Positions 21,074 to 30,639 of a DNA stretch of 32,315 bases are shown one piece after another. Both the position numbers and the translations under genes were made by a program. Each line of letters starts with the position of its first letter. Position 1 is the first letter of the stretch. The stretch is from assembly GCA_033557685.1 (NCBI GenBank), contig JAWQRN010000280.1:1-32315 (forward strand). Direction: 5' to 3'. The notes beneath the pieces were generated by a model that searched no databases, was not told where the DNA came from, and was given only the letters and a program-made list of their open reading frames with translations. The stretch is from Sperchopsis tessellata. Its lineage: Eukaryota > Arthropoda > Insecta > Coleoptera > Hydrophilidae.

Positions 21074-21842
21074 TTATTTATGAGTGTGCATATACATCAC
21101 ACAGGTAAGTATAAAGGCAGATGGGATAGTACGTATACGTTCACTTTTAAAACTTTCTCTATAGCTGTCTCGATAACCAAGACTGCAAAGAACTCTAATT
21201 ACCTTTTTTCGAAGAACAAAGATGGAACGAGCACCCGTTGACATTCCCCACAACATGAGACCGTACGTCGCCAACGAGTGGAAATTTGTAAAATATGCAG
21301 TCGTAACACACTGATTCGTTGCCACCATCTTCAGTTTGTGCATTGAAAAGAGCAGCTCAACCTGGAGTCAACATACTCACCCAGGAATTTCACTGAGTCC
21401 TGCTGATGTATCCCAGTTGTGAAGCTGATTTCCTGAGCCTTCCCAGCAAAAATTTTTACGGTGTTGGCATTAAACCAACATTCCACATCTTCAAGCATCA
21501 TTCTTGTTTTTGGAATAAGCTTTTCCTCTGCTCTAATAGTCACCAAGAGAGACCTTCATCCATACCCTGTGGTAAGTCGTTGGTGTATATAATAAATAAG
21601 ATTGGTCCCAAAATCGTGCCATGAGGGACTCCACAGGTCAAAGTCAAACACTCTGATGAAACTACGTGCCAACTGACTATCTACTTTCGGTTCCGAAGAT
21701 AAGTGCTTATGAGCCGATACAGGTTACTTCTAATGCCATGATGTTCCAGTTTCTGAAGCAGTGTCCTATGATTGACAGTATCAAATGCTTTACTCAAGTC
21801 ACACAACACCAAATTTGCTGTTTCCTTGACATAAAATGAATC
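21074..21842 (-). pseudogene. Non-LTR (Jockey-like) reverse transcriptase remnant A
   Basis: On the minus strand: VLCDLSKAFDTVNHRTLLQK (about 21810-21750), GVPHGTILGPI (about 21630, the usual GVPQGSILGP), then NDLPQGMDEG. A segment with KTRMMLEDVECWFNAN and VKFLGEYVDSRLS follows (21546-21350), then FHSLATYGLMLWG and YRDSYRESFKSERI (21300-21120). These are RT blocks 3, 4, 7 and the C-terminal tail. The YADD catalytic segment between NDLPQ and the next block is missing, apparently by deletion. Several frame changes are needed to read it. It is a 5'-truncated, dead copy in the TMUB intron, same strand as the gene. Confidence 0.8.
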
Positions 21843-21844
21843 AC

Positions 21845-22920
21845 CTCTCTTCCTGTATTTTCTCCGTATATTTGTCTTCTTTAAACTTCCATAGGTGAAT
21901 ATCCATTTCTTTTATAATAGCTTGCCCTTTTTTTCTCCCATTTTGTCTCCTTATTCTGTTTAAGCTCTCTCGAGTATTCCCTCAGTATTCCGTTTTGACT
22001 CATCGTCCTGATCTCTTCCGTAAATTTCATTATTGTTCCATCTTTTCAATTCTTCAATTACGTAGTACTTAGGGATGCACTTACCATATGCATATATCTA
22101 GCATCCAGTCTGGTTTATCTATTCCATCCCCATATATCTGCTCCATAGATTATCATACTTTTCATTAGGGAATCATACAGCATAACTCTTATTCTGTAGT
22201 CCTCTCGTAATAGTATCAGAGCTATCCCACAAACTTGTCCCATTGCCAATGCAGCCTTTCTTACCAGTTATTTTATATGTCCTCACACCTCTTCCTTCAA
22301 TGGCCTTTGACTTGTCTGTGCTCAGTATCAGCTGTCTCTTTTTCAGATACCCTTCCATTCTCTTCATAATTTCCTTTAGTGCCCAAACATCTAATACCAC
22401 ATCATCTACATATGCCAATGACCAGATCTTCAGTTTTCCTATGACAGTTCCTCCTGCTTATCCGTTTTTCAGTACTTCTATGTGTATACAGAGAACAGGC
22501 TAGGGCTTAAAGGTGTTTGGTGTTACGTGAGTCCATTACTCATTCTTGACTAGATCTGGCGACTTTCTCCTTTTCAGCTTGTTCAGTTGTACTTCCACTT
22601 CCTCTGCTGTTATCTCTATACCAATTGATTCAATTTGGTCTTCCACTTCCTCTTGCTCCATACTCCCAGTACTCTGATATACCTCAATGTTGTGTTGTCT
22701 CCATTTCTCCAAGCTTACCGTGTTCTTTGTTTTTTTATGCTGTTTTATGTACTTTCAAGAGTCAACCTCTTGATGTTTCTAAGTTTTCTTAACACAGTTC
22801 TGTATATTTTCTGAGATGCGGCCTATATTCTTCTCAAATACCTCTACCCATTCTCAATAGTCAGAAAACCCTTCTCATTTCTGGTCCTGTATTCTGGCAC
22901 ATCTAAATATAGTTTTACTG
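21845..22920 (-). pseudogene. Non-LTR reverse transcriptase remnant B, different family
   Basis: The upstream part (about 22880-22540) reads EEWVEVFEKNIGRISENI and ITAEEVEVQLNKLKRRKSPD, the typical lead-in to RT (usually xLKxxKAPGPDG). It jumps to a QG-x-PLSP-like stretch and IEVLKNG near 22480, so the RT finger and most of the palm are deleted. Then come LAYVDDVVLDVWALKEIMKR (about 22420-22370, an intact YxDD box), LKKRQLILSTDKSKA, and SLMKSMIIYGADIWGW (about 22160-22120). A basic tail runs to about 21850. The IYGAxIWGW C-terminal motif and Lys/Glu-rich style set it apart from remnant A, which it directly abuts. Confidence 0.78.
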
Positions 22921-24320
22921 TGTGATATCTTCCTCTATTTTATTTCTAGCAAACAATTAAAATTAACCAGGTTAAACATAACATCTACAAGACATTAGTA
23001 ACTAACAAAAACATACAGCATATCTGACTGAACTGCAAGTGAATTTTTATAAACCATGATTTTAAATTGTAATATTGATAACACAAAAAACTACTTTAAA
23101 ACAGTATTCGAAGATAATGGCATACGATTTACAGCAAGCATCACACCTGAATTTGATTAACTAATAATATATATAATAAGTTCCTGACAATAACATACTA
23201 ACTGCCATGGCACAAATCATCTCAATTTGTGGGAGCGTGGCAAAAAATTATTTTTAACAATTTTTTGTTGATTTTGCATATTATGTGATACATCATTAAA
23301 ATGGTAAAAATATTGTCTATTTAATCACATAAAATTCAACAATTACCCAATTAAAAATATGTTAAATGTTAAAAAGTAACATAGCTAAAAAATTATTTGT
23401 AAATAAAATAAAAAATACCTAAGAGTTTTTCCGTTACATTTTTAATCTATTTAAAATAATATCGAAGTTTTCTTCAATTGAAAATTTGGCATTTTGAAAT
23501 TTTTTAAAATACCTTGAAAAATTGGGATTACTTATAAAAATTTTACAGATCATTTTAATGAGTACTAAATTTGAAACCAATTTTGTAATTAAAACAATTC
23601 TGTATCTGCAATTATAACCCATCATCACACACTCTGTATATGCTTAATAAATTTTACGCGAAATTTTAAGTTGTTTTCAAATAGACAAAAACATAGTGTT
23701 TTATTTAAACTGATAAAGCTACGTGCAGTTACTCATATATGGGATTTACTGTATAAACATGCTTACGTACCCATGAAAAATTACGGGAAAACTAAAAGGA
23801 ATGTAAAAGATCTTGTTTAATTTTTAAATACACAAAAATTTAGAGAAATATTAATTGACATTAAACTATCAGTTTGACATTTTGATTTAATTTGACAACT
23901 GTTGAAATTCTGTAATAGCAAGTAATTTTATAGTAACACATGATTATTTTATAATTTTTCAATAATTATTTGTTAAGTAGAACAAAATTTCAAAAGAACA
24001 TTCACTTAAAATTAACAAAGTCTATTATCTGTTAAAATATCTACCAACATTTTAGAATCACCCTGCATAAGAGTTTAAAGTTGACAAATATTTATAAATT
24101 ATAGACTAGCGGTATTAAATATTTTTATAGATACTGTTACGAGTTTAAAAACGAACTTGTACTCTTCCCAAGAATATGTGTGTTAACTGTCATAAACTAT
24201 ACTTAATTAAAATTAAAAAATATATATAATAATATCCATACTACTCTAATCTCTTTATATATGATTACTTACTTACTCGCACTTAGTATTACAGAAATTT
24301 AAATACAAAATTAACATTAC
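22921..24320. other. TMUB intron, right part: AT-rich, nothing recognised
   Basis: Very AT-rich, with only short frames (64 codons at 23434-23628, no motif). The right end is the splice donor GTAATG of the penultimate TMUB exon. Confidence 0.5.
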
Positions 24321-24644
24321 CTGAAGTACCATGCAGATCCTAAGGTAAAGCTCACCATAGCAATCAACACGTTACTTAGATCCCATTCTCTATTATTATT
24401 ATTGTTGTTGTTATTGTTGTTTGCATATAATGACCTTCCATTAAAACCACGATTTGGAAATTCATTATTTCTATTATCCGAATCTCCATGTGGTGATGTC
24501 CTTTGCTGGTGCACAAGACAGTGAACTACACAATTATCAAAAAATCCACAGGTCTGTAAAGTATCACTATCTCTCTGAAGTACTTGCCCATTAAAAATAA
24601 GTCTTACTAATTTATTTGATGAAATCTCATTATTAAAATGTCTC
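24321..24644 (-). CDS. TMUB1/2-like transmembrane ubiquitin-like protein, penultimate coding exon
   Basis: The acceptor TTTTTTAG precedes 24644 and the exon ends at AG|GTAATG (24321/24320). It encodes the second half of a ubiquitin-like domain: NKLVRLIFNGQVLQRDSDTL, then CGFFDNCVVHCLV. The family equivalents are VRLIYxGQLL and a Cys-Val-x-His-Cys strand. A hydrophilic linker with a run of ten Asn follows, encoded by an AAC/AAT microsatellite near 24390-24421. The exon ends with the first membrane segment, SNVLIAMVSFTLGSAWYF. The first half of the ubiquitin-like fold and the N-terminal membrane anchor belong to upstream exons, expected at higher coordinates; I could not find them in 24645-32315. 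Splice phases match the last exon (AG + A giving Arg). The intron to the last exon is 6.9 kb and contains a SINE and two RT remnants. Confidence 0.88.
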
Positions 24645-25070
24645 CTAAAAAAGATTTTTTAACCAATTACAAAAAAAAGTATGTATATATTGTTACAAGT
24701 ATTATTGTAAAGTTATTATTTAAATTCGTATTTATTATCGAGAAGGGGTAACATGTATATGCGTTTACCATGTTTAACAGAATTTTAAATTCTATTATAA
24801 GTATATACATGTAAGCAAGGGCAAAGAGACTCACTGAAGGGAATTTAATTAGTCTCTTTTAATCAAAGAATATTTATAATGTGAGCAACTTATAAAGTAC
24901 AAGATATATGAATATTTTTAAAATCTTGTCAGAGTAGCTTAACTTTTCCTTTCTTCAGTTTTTAGTTTGAGCAACCGCAATATATTTAGCTTATGTATAT
25001 TGGCACTAATGTGCACTGTATCGTATATGAAGAAACAAATATTCATTTAAATTTTCAGTTGAGTTGAGTT
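24645..25070. other. Upstream intron of the TMUB-like gene
   Basis: It begins with the polypyrimidine acceptor TTTTTTAG of the penultimate exon (minus strand) and is AT-rich. Nothing coding was found. It runs into the satellite-like repeat at 25071. Confidence 0.45.
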
Positions 25071-25329
25071 GAGAATTTTAAACAGAATCATATATGTTTT
25101 GTCACGTCAAATTATTATTAAACAAATTTGCATTTGAAATATATTTCATGTTCCTCATTACTGAAAAGTTGTATGAGGAAAAACCACATTTCCAATTAGC
25201 ATTATTACAGTTTTGATGCAGTGAACAAAATGTATACCATAATCATGTGTAGAATTAGAGAAACATATTTATCCTTATTTTCAATCTCTCCGAGAGGGCT
25301 GGTATTGATAATTTTAAATAGAAACATCT
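25071..25329 (+). repeat. Satellite-like repeat unit, copy 1 (left flank of the Gypsy element)
   Basis: The unit starts gagaattttaaacagaatc, continues tgtcacgtcaaat, then cctcattactgaa, gaggaaaaacc and tgtataccat, and ends with a second ...gataattttaaatagaaac at about 25303. The start motif recurs at the end, giving a period near 232 bases. The same ordered motifs occur at 30110-30369 in the same orientation and at 30640-30935 inverted. Divergence between copies is high (about 30% by eye). Confidence 0.7.
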
Positions 25330-25673
25330 TGTTACATTTTTACGGGTTTAAAGTGAGTAGTTTACTGTGACACAACAATATATTACAGCATTTATCACAA
25401 CAATAGATTGCAATATTTATTGCAATTTATATCAGGACATTATTAGTCCAAGATGTGGGATAATACTTCATTCTAGAAGTACTGTACAGAACTCCCCATC
25501 ACTTATAAATCCACACAAAATCCTTTCTGGACACATTGAGGGCTCTCTGGGCTGTTCTAATGCAGCCTTAGTTGCGGGGAGAATCTCATCTTGTTCTTGT
25601 AGATTTAAGTTTGGATTTAAATATTCTAAAGCTGCGCTCAATGGCGTAGAGATTCAGCAATAGTTTCCTAACA
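25330..25673 (-). repeat. Gypsy 3' LTR (minus-strand sense)
   Basis: On the plus strand it runs TGTTACATTTTTACGG ... CCTAACA. It aligns with 29786-30109 through shared blocks: acacaacaata, gtccaagatgtg, cacaaaatcc, gagggctctctgggctgttct and cagca. TATAAG-like boxes in equivalent positions (minus strand, about 25503-25508) mark the likely promoter. Just inside it on the minus strand is a purine-rich run, AAAGACGGGGCAA (25674-25686), a fair polypurine tract. Confidence 0.8.
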
Positions 25674-25830
25674 TTGCCCCGTCTTTAATACTGTTCGTTT
25701 GGCCCTCCCAAAACATTCATATAGCACAGGTTGCAAGCTAACCATTGACAAAGTTGTCGCTTCCAAAGAGAACAGACTTTCTTAGTTCCTTTCGCCAATG
25801 GTATTCTCTTTAATTGTCACAGGCTTCTCT

Positions 25831-26105
25831 GTTTTGTTTGTTTTGTTTATTTAACGTCTGCAGCTATGGTCATTTACCGACGCCAGGGATTAGGCTCCCT
25901 CACCTGAGAATTTTGCCACATCCAGTGTTCCAACTGGAATTGAGTTCTTTCACGGGCATGTGGTCTTCATTTTATCTACAATACTCGGAAGACAAGCACT
26001 ACAAAGACTTTTCTCTAATCACAAAAAGCCGACCCCTTCTGGGACTCGAGCTCGAGACCCCATGCTTAGTAGCCTAGTACTTAGCAACTCAGCTACTACA
26101 CGGCT
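25831..26105 (-). repeat. tRNA-derived SINE, copy 2, nested in the Gypsy element
   Basis: Read on the minus strand it starts agccgtgtagtagctgagtt with box A TAGCTGAGTTG and box B AGCTCGAGTCC, follows copy 1 along most of its body, and ends gacgttaaataaac then an A-rich AAACAAACAAAACA tail. It is flanked by TCACAGGCTTCTCT (25817-25830) and TCACAGACTTTTCT (26106-26119), 12 of 14 identical. This is a convincing target-site duplication and proves insertion by retrotransposition into the Gypsy element, just downstream of its macro-domain ORF. Confidence 0.9.
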
Positions 26106-26470
26106 TCACAGACTTTTCTTTTTTCACAAGTTGATTAATAGTAGAAATAATAGTCCACATTTCTCTTGGTTCGGAGTTTTCTCGAAGAATCCTTGAAGAT
26201 AAATTTCGATCCGCTTTCCAACTCACTTGTACCCCACAAGAGAGAATCACATAGTAGGTTAACTGCAGATGAGATTTCCTTTTTATGACCACATAATAAA
26301 CAGATCTGTCTTGATCAACCAACTGCAGAACTTGATGGTCGGATTCGACCTAGCTATGTAATTCATCAAGTCCCTTGAAAATATTGGGATATCTCAAAAT
26401 CAACTGCCACATAGTGTGTTATTGACCATTTCTAACTCCTTCTTGCTCTGTGTCCACCTTAGAATCCAGC
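26106..26470 (-). pseudogene. Macro-domain-like ORF downstream of Gypsy integrase
   Basis: On the minus strand, after the integrase and a stretch of unclear sequence, two same-frame segments separated by a stop read YPNIFKGLDELHS and then VLQLVDQDRSVYYVVIKRKS followed by LQLTY. A third segment ends MWTIISTINQLVKK. The order matches OARD1-like macro domains: Phe-x-x-x-Asp-Glu-Leu, then a Val-Gly-x-Val-x-x-Leu strand, Arg-x-Ile-Tyr-Tyr-Leu-Val-Thr-Lys, x-Pro-Thr-Tyr, Pro-Arg-Ile-Gly-Cys-Gly-Leu, and an amphipathic last helix. The Gly-rich ADP-ribose loop (IGCGLD) is not preserved; SSRILRENSE stands at that place. In the family, macro domains bind or hydrolyse ADP-ribose. The reading is by eye and the copy is degenerate, with an internal stop and truncation by the nested SINE. 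The alternative is an unrelated env-like or unknown accessory ORF. Confidence 0.6.
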
Positions 26471-26679
26471 TAATGGCCTTGCTGAATCTTCAGGAATGAC
26501 TCGATCTCCTCTTCACCCTGGACTTGTAATTTCTCAACCCAATGATGTTCCCCTTCTTGGAAACTGGCTTATAGGGCTAACTGACTGTAGTGTATTTTGG
26601 TTTTCTTAGAGGTGGTTTTTTGATTCCATATATCATGACATTAACTTTCTTCACTATTAGATATGACTCCTCTCAGGAT

Positions 26680-27480
26680 GATTAAGGCAAAGATACTTCA
26701 GCATTGTGGATTATAGAGCCAGACCAGATCCCCTTCCTTGAATCCTCCTACATCAGCTCGTACATCGAATCTCTCTTTCGTTTTATCACTTGCAATCTGG
26801 ATGTTATTTGGAAAATATATTGTAGATGTCATCTATCTTTCTTCTTAGGCTGTTGAAATAATTATCACCTGTTTGCTGTTCATCAAGAGGACTGCCAAAA
26901 ATTAAATCTCCAGGTAATCTCATTTCTCTTTCGAAAATCATTCTAACTGGAGTTTGCAGAGGCGTTTCAGCTGAACAATAGGACATCACAAATTGATGGA
27001 TATACTGGACCCAGTACGATTCCACAACATTGGATAAGTATCTGTCGATAGTTCAATTCATTCTCCACCATTTCATCAAACTAAGGGTGTAAAAGCTTTG
27101 TTCACATCTTGCTTATCCCATGTAGCTTTCAGGTCTCCTGGAACAATGCCAATTCTCTTCCCTGATCAGAATGGAGTTCTAGAGGCACGCCAAAACTACC
27201 AAAAAACTCCTTAACCAACACTTCTGCAACTTTCGAGGCTTTCTGGTTCGATACTGCATTTGCTTCAACCCGTTTACTGAAATAATCCATGGCAACCACT
27301 ATTTGTTTGTTGCCAGGATCAATCTCTGGGAATGGCCCAGCTATGTCTATAGAAATTCTCTTGAATAGGCTTCCTATGGTATATTTCTTCATCATATCCT
27401 TTCATTTTTTTCCTGGACCTGCACAGCACAACACCATTCCTTGACATCATTGTAACATTTAACACAATGAAATAGTTCTA
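26680..27480 (-). pseudogene. Gypsy integrase, decayed
   Basis: A zinc-binding remnant (VKCYNDVKEWCC, about 27460) is followed by the core: FKRISIDIAGPFPEIDPGNK (first Asp), VVAMDYFSKR and LELHSDQGREL (second Asp) at 27395-27129. Next come WVQYIHQFVMSYCSAETPLQ, PVRMIFEREMRLPGDLIFG (27025-26804) and a C-terminal GFKEGDLVWLYNP (about 26740-26700). The short segment with the catalytic Glu (after the usual HPQS-x-G) lies in broken frames near 27060. The order and spacing are those of Ty3/Gypsy integrase, ending in the GPY/F-type C-terminal domain. Confidence 0.85.
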
Positions 27481-27729
27481 GAACTCCCATAGTGTATTTC
27501 CTTCATTTTCTGTTTTAGGTAGAACTCCTTAAGACCCTCTTCAACAATCCATATATCATCTTCAGTGAGTTCTACTGCGTCCAGTACATTTTCACTGTTT
27601 GGCTCTGGTTGGCTACTTCTTCACATGTTGTTTGTCTCTCTTGCTTCTTTTAGTTCAGAACTGCTTATAGTTCTAGATCTGCTTCTTATGCTATTTTTAT
27701 TTCCTCATCTGTCCATCCTTCAACTTCAA

Positions 27730-28960
27730 CTATTGTGAGAGAGACTGTCGGCATCTTTGTTCTTTCTTTAAGGCCCTAGCAATATTTACACTCCAATGGG
27801 CAGGGTCTTCTTGACAGAACATCAACTTTGTTGTTAATCTTACCTCTACGGTGTTTGGTTGTAAAGTGATGTATTTAGAGTCTTTGCAACCACCTAGTAA
27901 TTTGACCTGAATTTTTACAATGAAGAAGCCATTGTAAGGCAGCATGATCCAATCTAAGGTGGAATTATCTTCCATACATTCTTATGGAAGTGCTGTATAG
28001 CTTTAGCAACAGACAGAAGTTCTTGCATCTTTACAAAATAATTCTTTTTAAGAGGACCTTGCTGAAGTTACCATTCTTGACAATCTTGTACTTGTACCAA
28101 AATGAACTATCCTTCCATTAGAGGATATCTAAGGATTGGAGTCTTAGTTAAGATTCTCTTCAATTATCATGCTTCTTCCATCAATTTATGGAAAGGTTTA
28201 GCTATATTAGCAAACCCTGGGATAAATCTTTGATAGTAAGGACAGAGCCCCAGAAAACTTCGTTTATCATGTTTATCCCTTGGGGCTGGCCATTTATCAA
28301 CTGATGAGATTTTATCGGAAATTATTGCTACACCTTCACTGCCCGAGATATTTTACTTTCTTCTTGAATATATGGCACTTCTTTGAGCTGAGTTTCAAGT
28401 GGGCATTTCTCAATCTATTATGAGCTTCCTCCAAATTCTTCAGTTCTTCAACTATCCTACCAAATATGATGGCATCATCAAGGTACACTAGATAGGTCTT
28501 CCAAGATAAACCCTAGGTAACCAGATAGATCTTCCAATAGAAATCCTTGGTAACCAGATCCACTAGTCTTTCAAAGGTTGCTGGTGCATTGCATAGTCCA
28601 AATAGAATGACGGTGAACTGTCACAGCCCTGATCCTGAATCTATCTTTAATTACCAATAAACACTCTTCAATTCTAATGTGAAGAACCATTGTGACTCTG
28701 CCAAGGTGTCATCTATTCTTAGCAACGAGTAACAATCCTTCTTTGTTACATCGTTCAATCATATATAGTCTATGTAAAAACTGGTAGACCCATCTATCTT
28801 TGATACCAAAACACCAAGATTAGGCCCAAGGGCTACTGGAAGGTTCTATAATGCCCTGCAGCTACATTTTATCCAACAGATCTTTGGCTACTTCCCAATT
28901 AGGCACAGGTAAGCGCCTTGGATGCCACTTAATTTCCTACCTTACCTCTCTTTCACATCA
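27730..28960 (-). pseudogene. Gypsy reverse transcriptase and RNase H, decayed
   Basis: RT is readable in pieces from about 28960 down: a LLDKM-x-LQGIIEPSSSPWA segment with one stop (about 28880-28820), a broken segment ending in LHRLYM near 28770, and the fingers and palm to about 28450. The palm shows heavy decay. The connection and RNase H run 28450-27730, ending in a 81-codon frame with STLDWIMLPYNGFFIVKIQV, an altered form of the RNase H C-terminal block (usually LKWLxxFKNPEGQVARWL). A local tandem duplication is visible near 28488-28560 (cttccaagataaaccctaggtaaccagat, repeated once with changes). Stops in all frames make it inactive. Confidence 0.75.
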
Positions 28961-28969
28961 ATAACAGCT

Positions 28970-29200
28970 CCATGATGGCTCACAATATCTAACCCAAGGA
29001 TTTTTTCATAAACTATATCTGCCATAATCACCCGTTGACCAATGTAGTAACTACCCAAGGTTATGTAAGCCTTCACCAGTAGCAGTTTGCATTTGGAGGT
29101 TCATAACAGTTTGTAGATTCTCCAAATTAAACCATATCTGAACTGACTCCTGTGTCTATTGTGAACTAGCACCTCTTCTCCCAATACTACCATTAGTGAT
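28970..29200 (-). pseudogene. Gypsy aspartic protease remnant
   Basis: TIDTGVSSDMV (about 29165-29135) contains the catalytic Asp-Thr-Gly motif of retroviral-type aspartic proteases. ADIVYEKILGLDIVSHHGAV with VIDV lies downstream (about 29025-28960) and matches the Ile-Leu-Gly-x-Asp-Phe strand near the C-terminus of Gypsy proteases. A frameshift separates the two. It sits between Gag and RT as expected. Confidence 0.7.
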
Positions 29201-29785
29201 GAGACTTTTCACTTGTTGCTGTATTTTTGATATTCTGAAGCCTTCCTGTGTGCCCACCACCATGTGCCCTCTAGTGGTGGCAGTTTTTAGTTTCCCTGTA
29301 CCGGATTCGGCATTACCAGAGGGCTCGATTCTCAGTAGAAAATGTCTACAAATGTGCCCATCTCTTCCACACCTGTAGCATTTTATATTCTTGAAATTCC
29401 TTTTATAGGTACTTACTTCATATAATTCAGTTTCCTAAAGTGGTGCTGGTTCCCCTTATATCGTTTATGTACAGCTTCAAAGTTAAGAATTGTACCCACG
29501 GCTTCTCATAGATTTTGTTGTAGGCCCTTCTGTACTGCTTATAATAATTCTTGGTATGTAACACCATTAATAAACATGTTCACTGCACTCACAGACATGG
29601 CATCTTCTTGCACATCTCCGTAACTGATTAATCTATCGATGTCGGCTGCATATTCATATAAAGTTGCCCAACTCTTTATTTTTTCGATTTACAAATTATT
29701 TAGCGTAGTCTGCTAATAACACTTTTTTTTAATACTATTTATATTTTATTTATTATTTGTTTTTGAACACCGCACCTAATGACAC
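29200..29785 (-). pseudogene. Gypsy Gag remnant with CCHC zinc knuckle
   Basis: A zinc knuckle reads CYRCGRDGHICRHF (about 29380-29335), in which the last Cys of Cys-x2-Cys-x4-His-x4-Cys is replaced by Phe. Upstream, a capsid-like stretch includes YGDVQEDAMSVSAVNMFING (about 29630-29565), similar to the Gag C-terminal region (Phe-Ile-x-Gly-Leu). Near the LTR the frames are all broken. The sequence next to the LTR, where the primer-binding site should be (29785-29760), reads GTGTCATTAGGTGCGGTG on the minus strand, and I could not assign it to a tRNA. Confidence 0.65.
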
Positions 29786-30109
29786 TGTTACGTTTTACAG
29801 GTTCAGAAATAACAATTCAACAATTTTAAAGTGTATTTATTTTTAAAGTGTATAGCTTACTATAACACAACAATAAATTACAGTTTATATCGGGTACATT
29901 ATTCGTCCAAGATGTGCGGTAAGCCTGTAGTTAACTTCCTTCTAGAACTGTTGTATGCAACTCCACATCGCCATGAAACCAGCTCTTTATATCCCAGCAC
30001 AAAATCCCCTCTCAGCGAGGGCTCTCTGGGCTGTTCTTGGGCAGCCTTCATTGGGAATATTCTGGTGCAACGCTCAGTGGCATAAAGTTTCAGCAGTGGT
30101 TTTGTACCA
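29786..30109 (-). repeat. Gypsy 5' LTR (minus-strand sense)
   Basis: On the plus strand it runs TGTTACGTTTTACAGG ... GGTTTTGTACCA. It has a TATAAAG box on the minus strand (about 29984-29990) that lines up with the equivalent box of the other LTR. Same-order homology to 25330-25673, with about 20 bases length difference. Confidence 0.8.
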
Positions 30110-30369
30110 ATATATTTATTGTCATGTCAAATGATAGGTAAGAATTTTTTTGAATTATAACAGGAAAAACTACCTTCCCAACTAGTTTACATGTTATCTG
30201 ACCAATGGTCGAAATCTTTGAAAGTTATTTCAGATATTTTGACCCATTGAAAAACTGTATACCAAAGCACATATAATGAATTAAGAAAATATATCTACCC
30301 TAAAAGTCAACCCCACTTAAGGAATGAGGTGTGAGAATGGGTTTTGAGAATTTTAAGTAGAATCATATA
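30110..30369 (+). repeat. Satellite-like repeat unit, copy 2 (right flank of the Gypsy element)
   Basis: It begins atatatttattgtcatgtcaaat, the part expected after the gaattttaaatagaaac motif that ends at 25329 on the other side of the Gypsy element. It continues with aggaaaaactacc, ctgtatacca, and ends at gagaattttaagtagaatc (30345). It lacks the cctcattgctgaa block of the other copies. Confidence 0.7.
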
Positions 30370-30639
30370 TTTTTAATTACACATTTATAAAAATCTTAAG
30401 AGGTGTAAGAATTTTTGTTTCATGTTATTATTGTCGCATATTGTATATTTTGTTATATCTTATTGTTCTTTTTTTGGGTAAACCTTTCCGTTTTTTAATT
30501 AATTTGTAGTTCAGTTCAATCTAATATTATAATACCTTCTTCTTATTGTTACAGTTTCTGTTTTGTTTCCTGAGAATAAAATAAATATCAAGCTAGTAGT
30601 ACTTCTGTTACATTTAACCATATAGTATTGAACATTGAT
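30370..30639. other. AT-rich spacer between repeat copies
   Basis: It may include the diverged start of a third same-orientation unit after 30345. Apart from that I see nothing. Confidence 0.4.

Larger units (their letters stand above)
25330..30109 (-). mobile_element. LTR-bounded Ty3/Gypsy retrotransposon, decayed, with extra macro-domain ORF
   Basis: Two related LTRs (25330-25673 and 29786-30109) enclose minus-strand remnants of Gag zinc knuckle, protease, RT, RNase H and integrase in the Ty3/Gypsy order. A macro-domain-like ORF lies between integrase and the 3' LTR. Bases flanking the LTRs are ATCT on the left (25326-25329) and ATAT on the right (30110-30113), compatible with a degenerate 4-bp target duplication. 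The element sits inside a satellite-like repeat: flanking sequence on the two sides joins to rebuild a normal repeat junction. Many stops and frameshifts, and LTRs that differ at roughly a third of positions, show an old insertion. It lies upstream of, or within the 5' part of, the TMUB-like gene, same strand. Confidence 0.85.

Noticed and set aside
25367..25663. 98-codon plus-strand ORF
   Set aside because: Lies entirely within the Gypsy LTR, which is non-coding; the other LTR has a similar accidental frame at 29831-30085.
25814..26196. Plus-strand ORFs of 87 and 78 codons
   Set aside because: They are antisense readings of the SINE and of the macro-like ORF.
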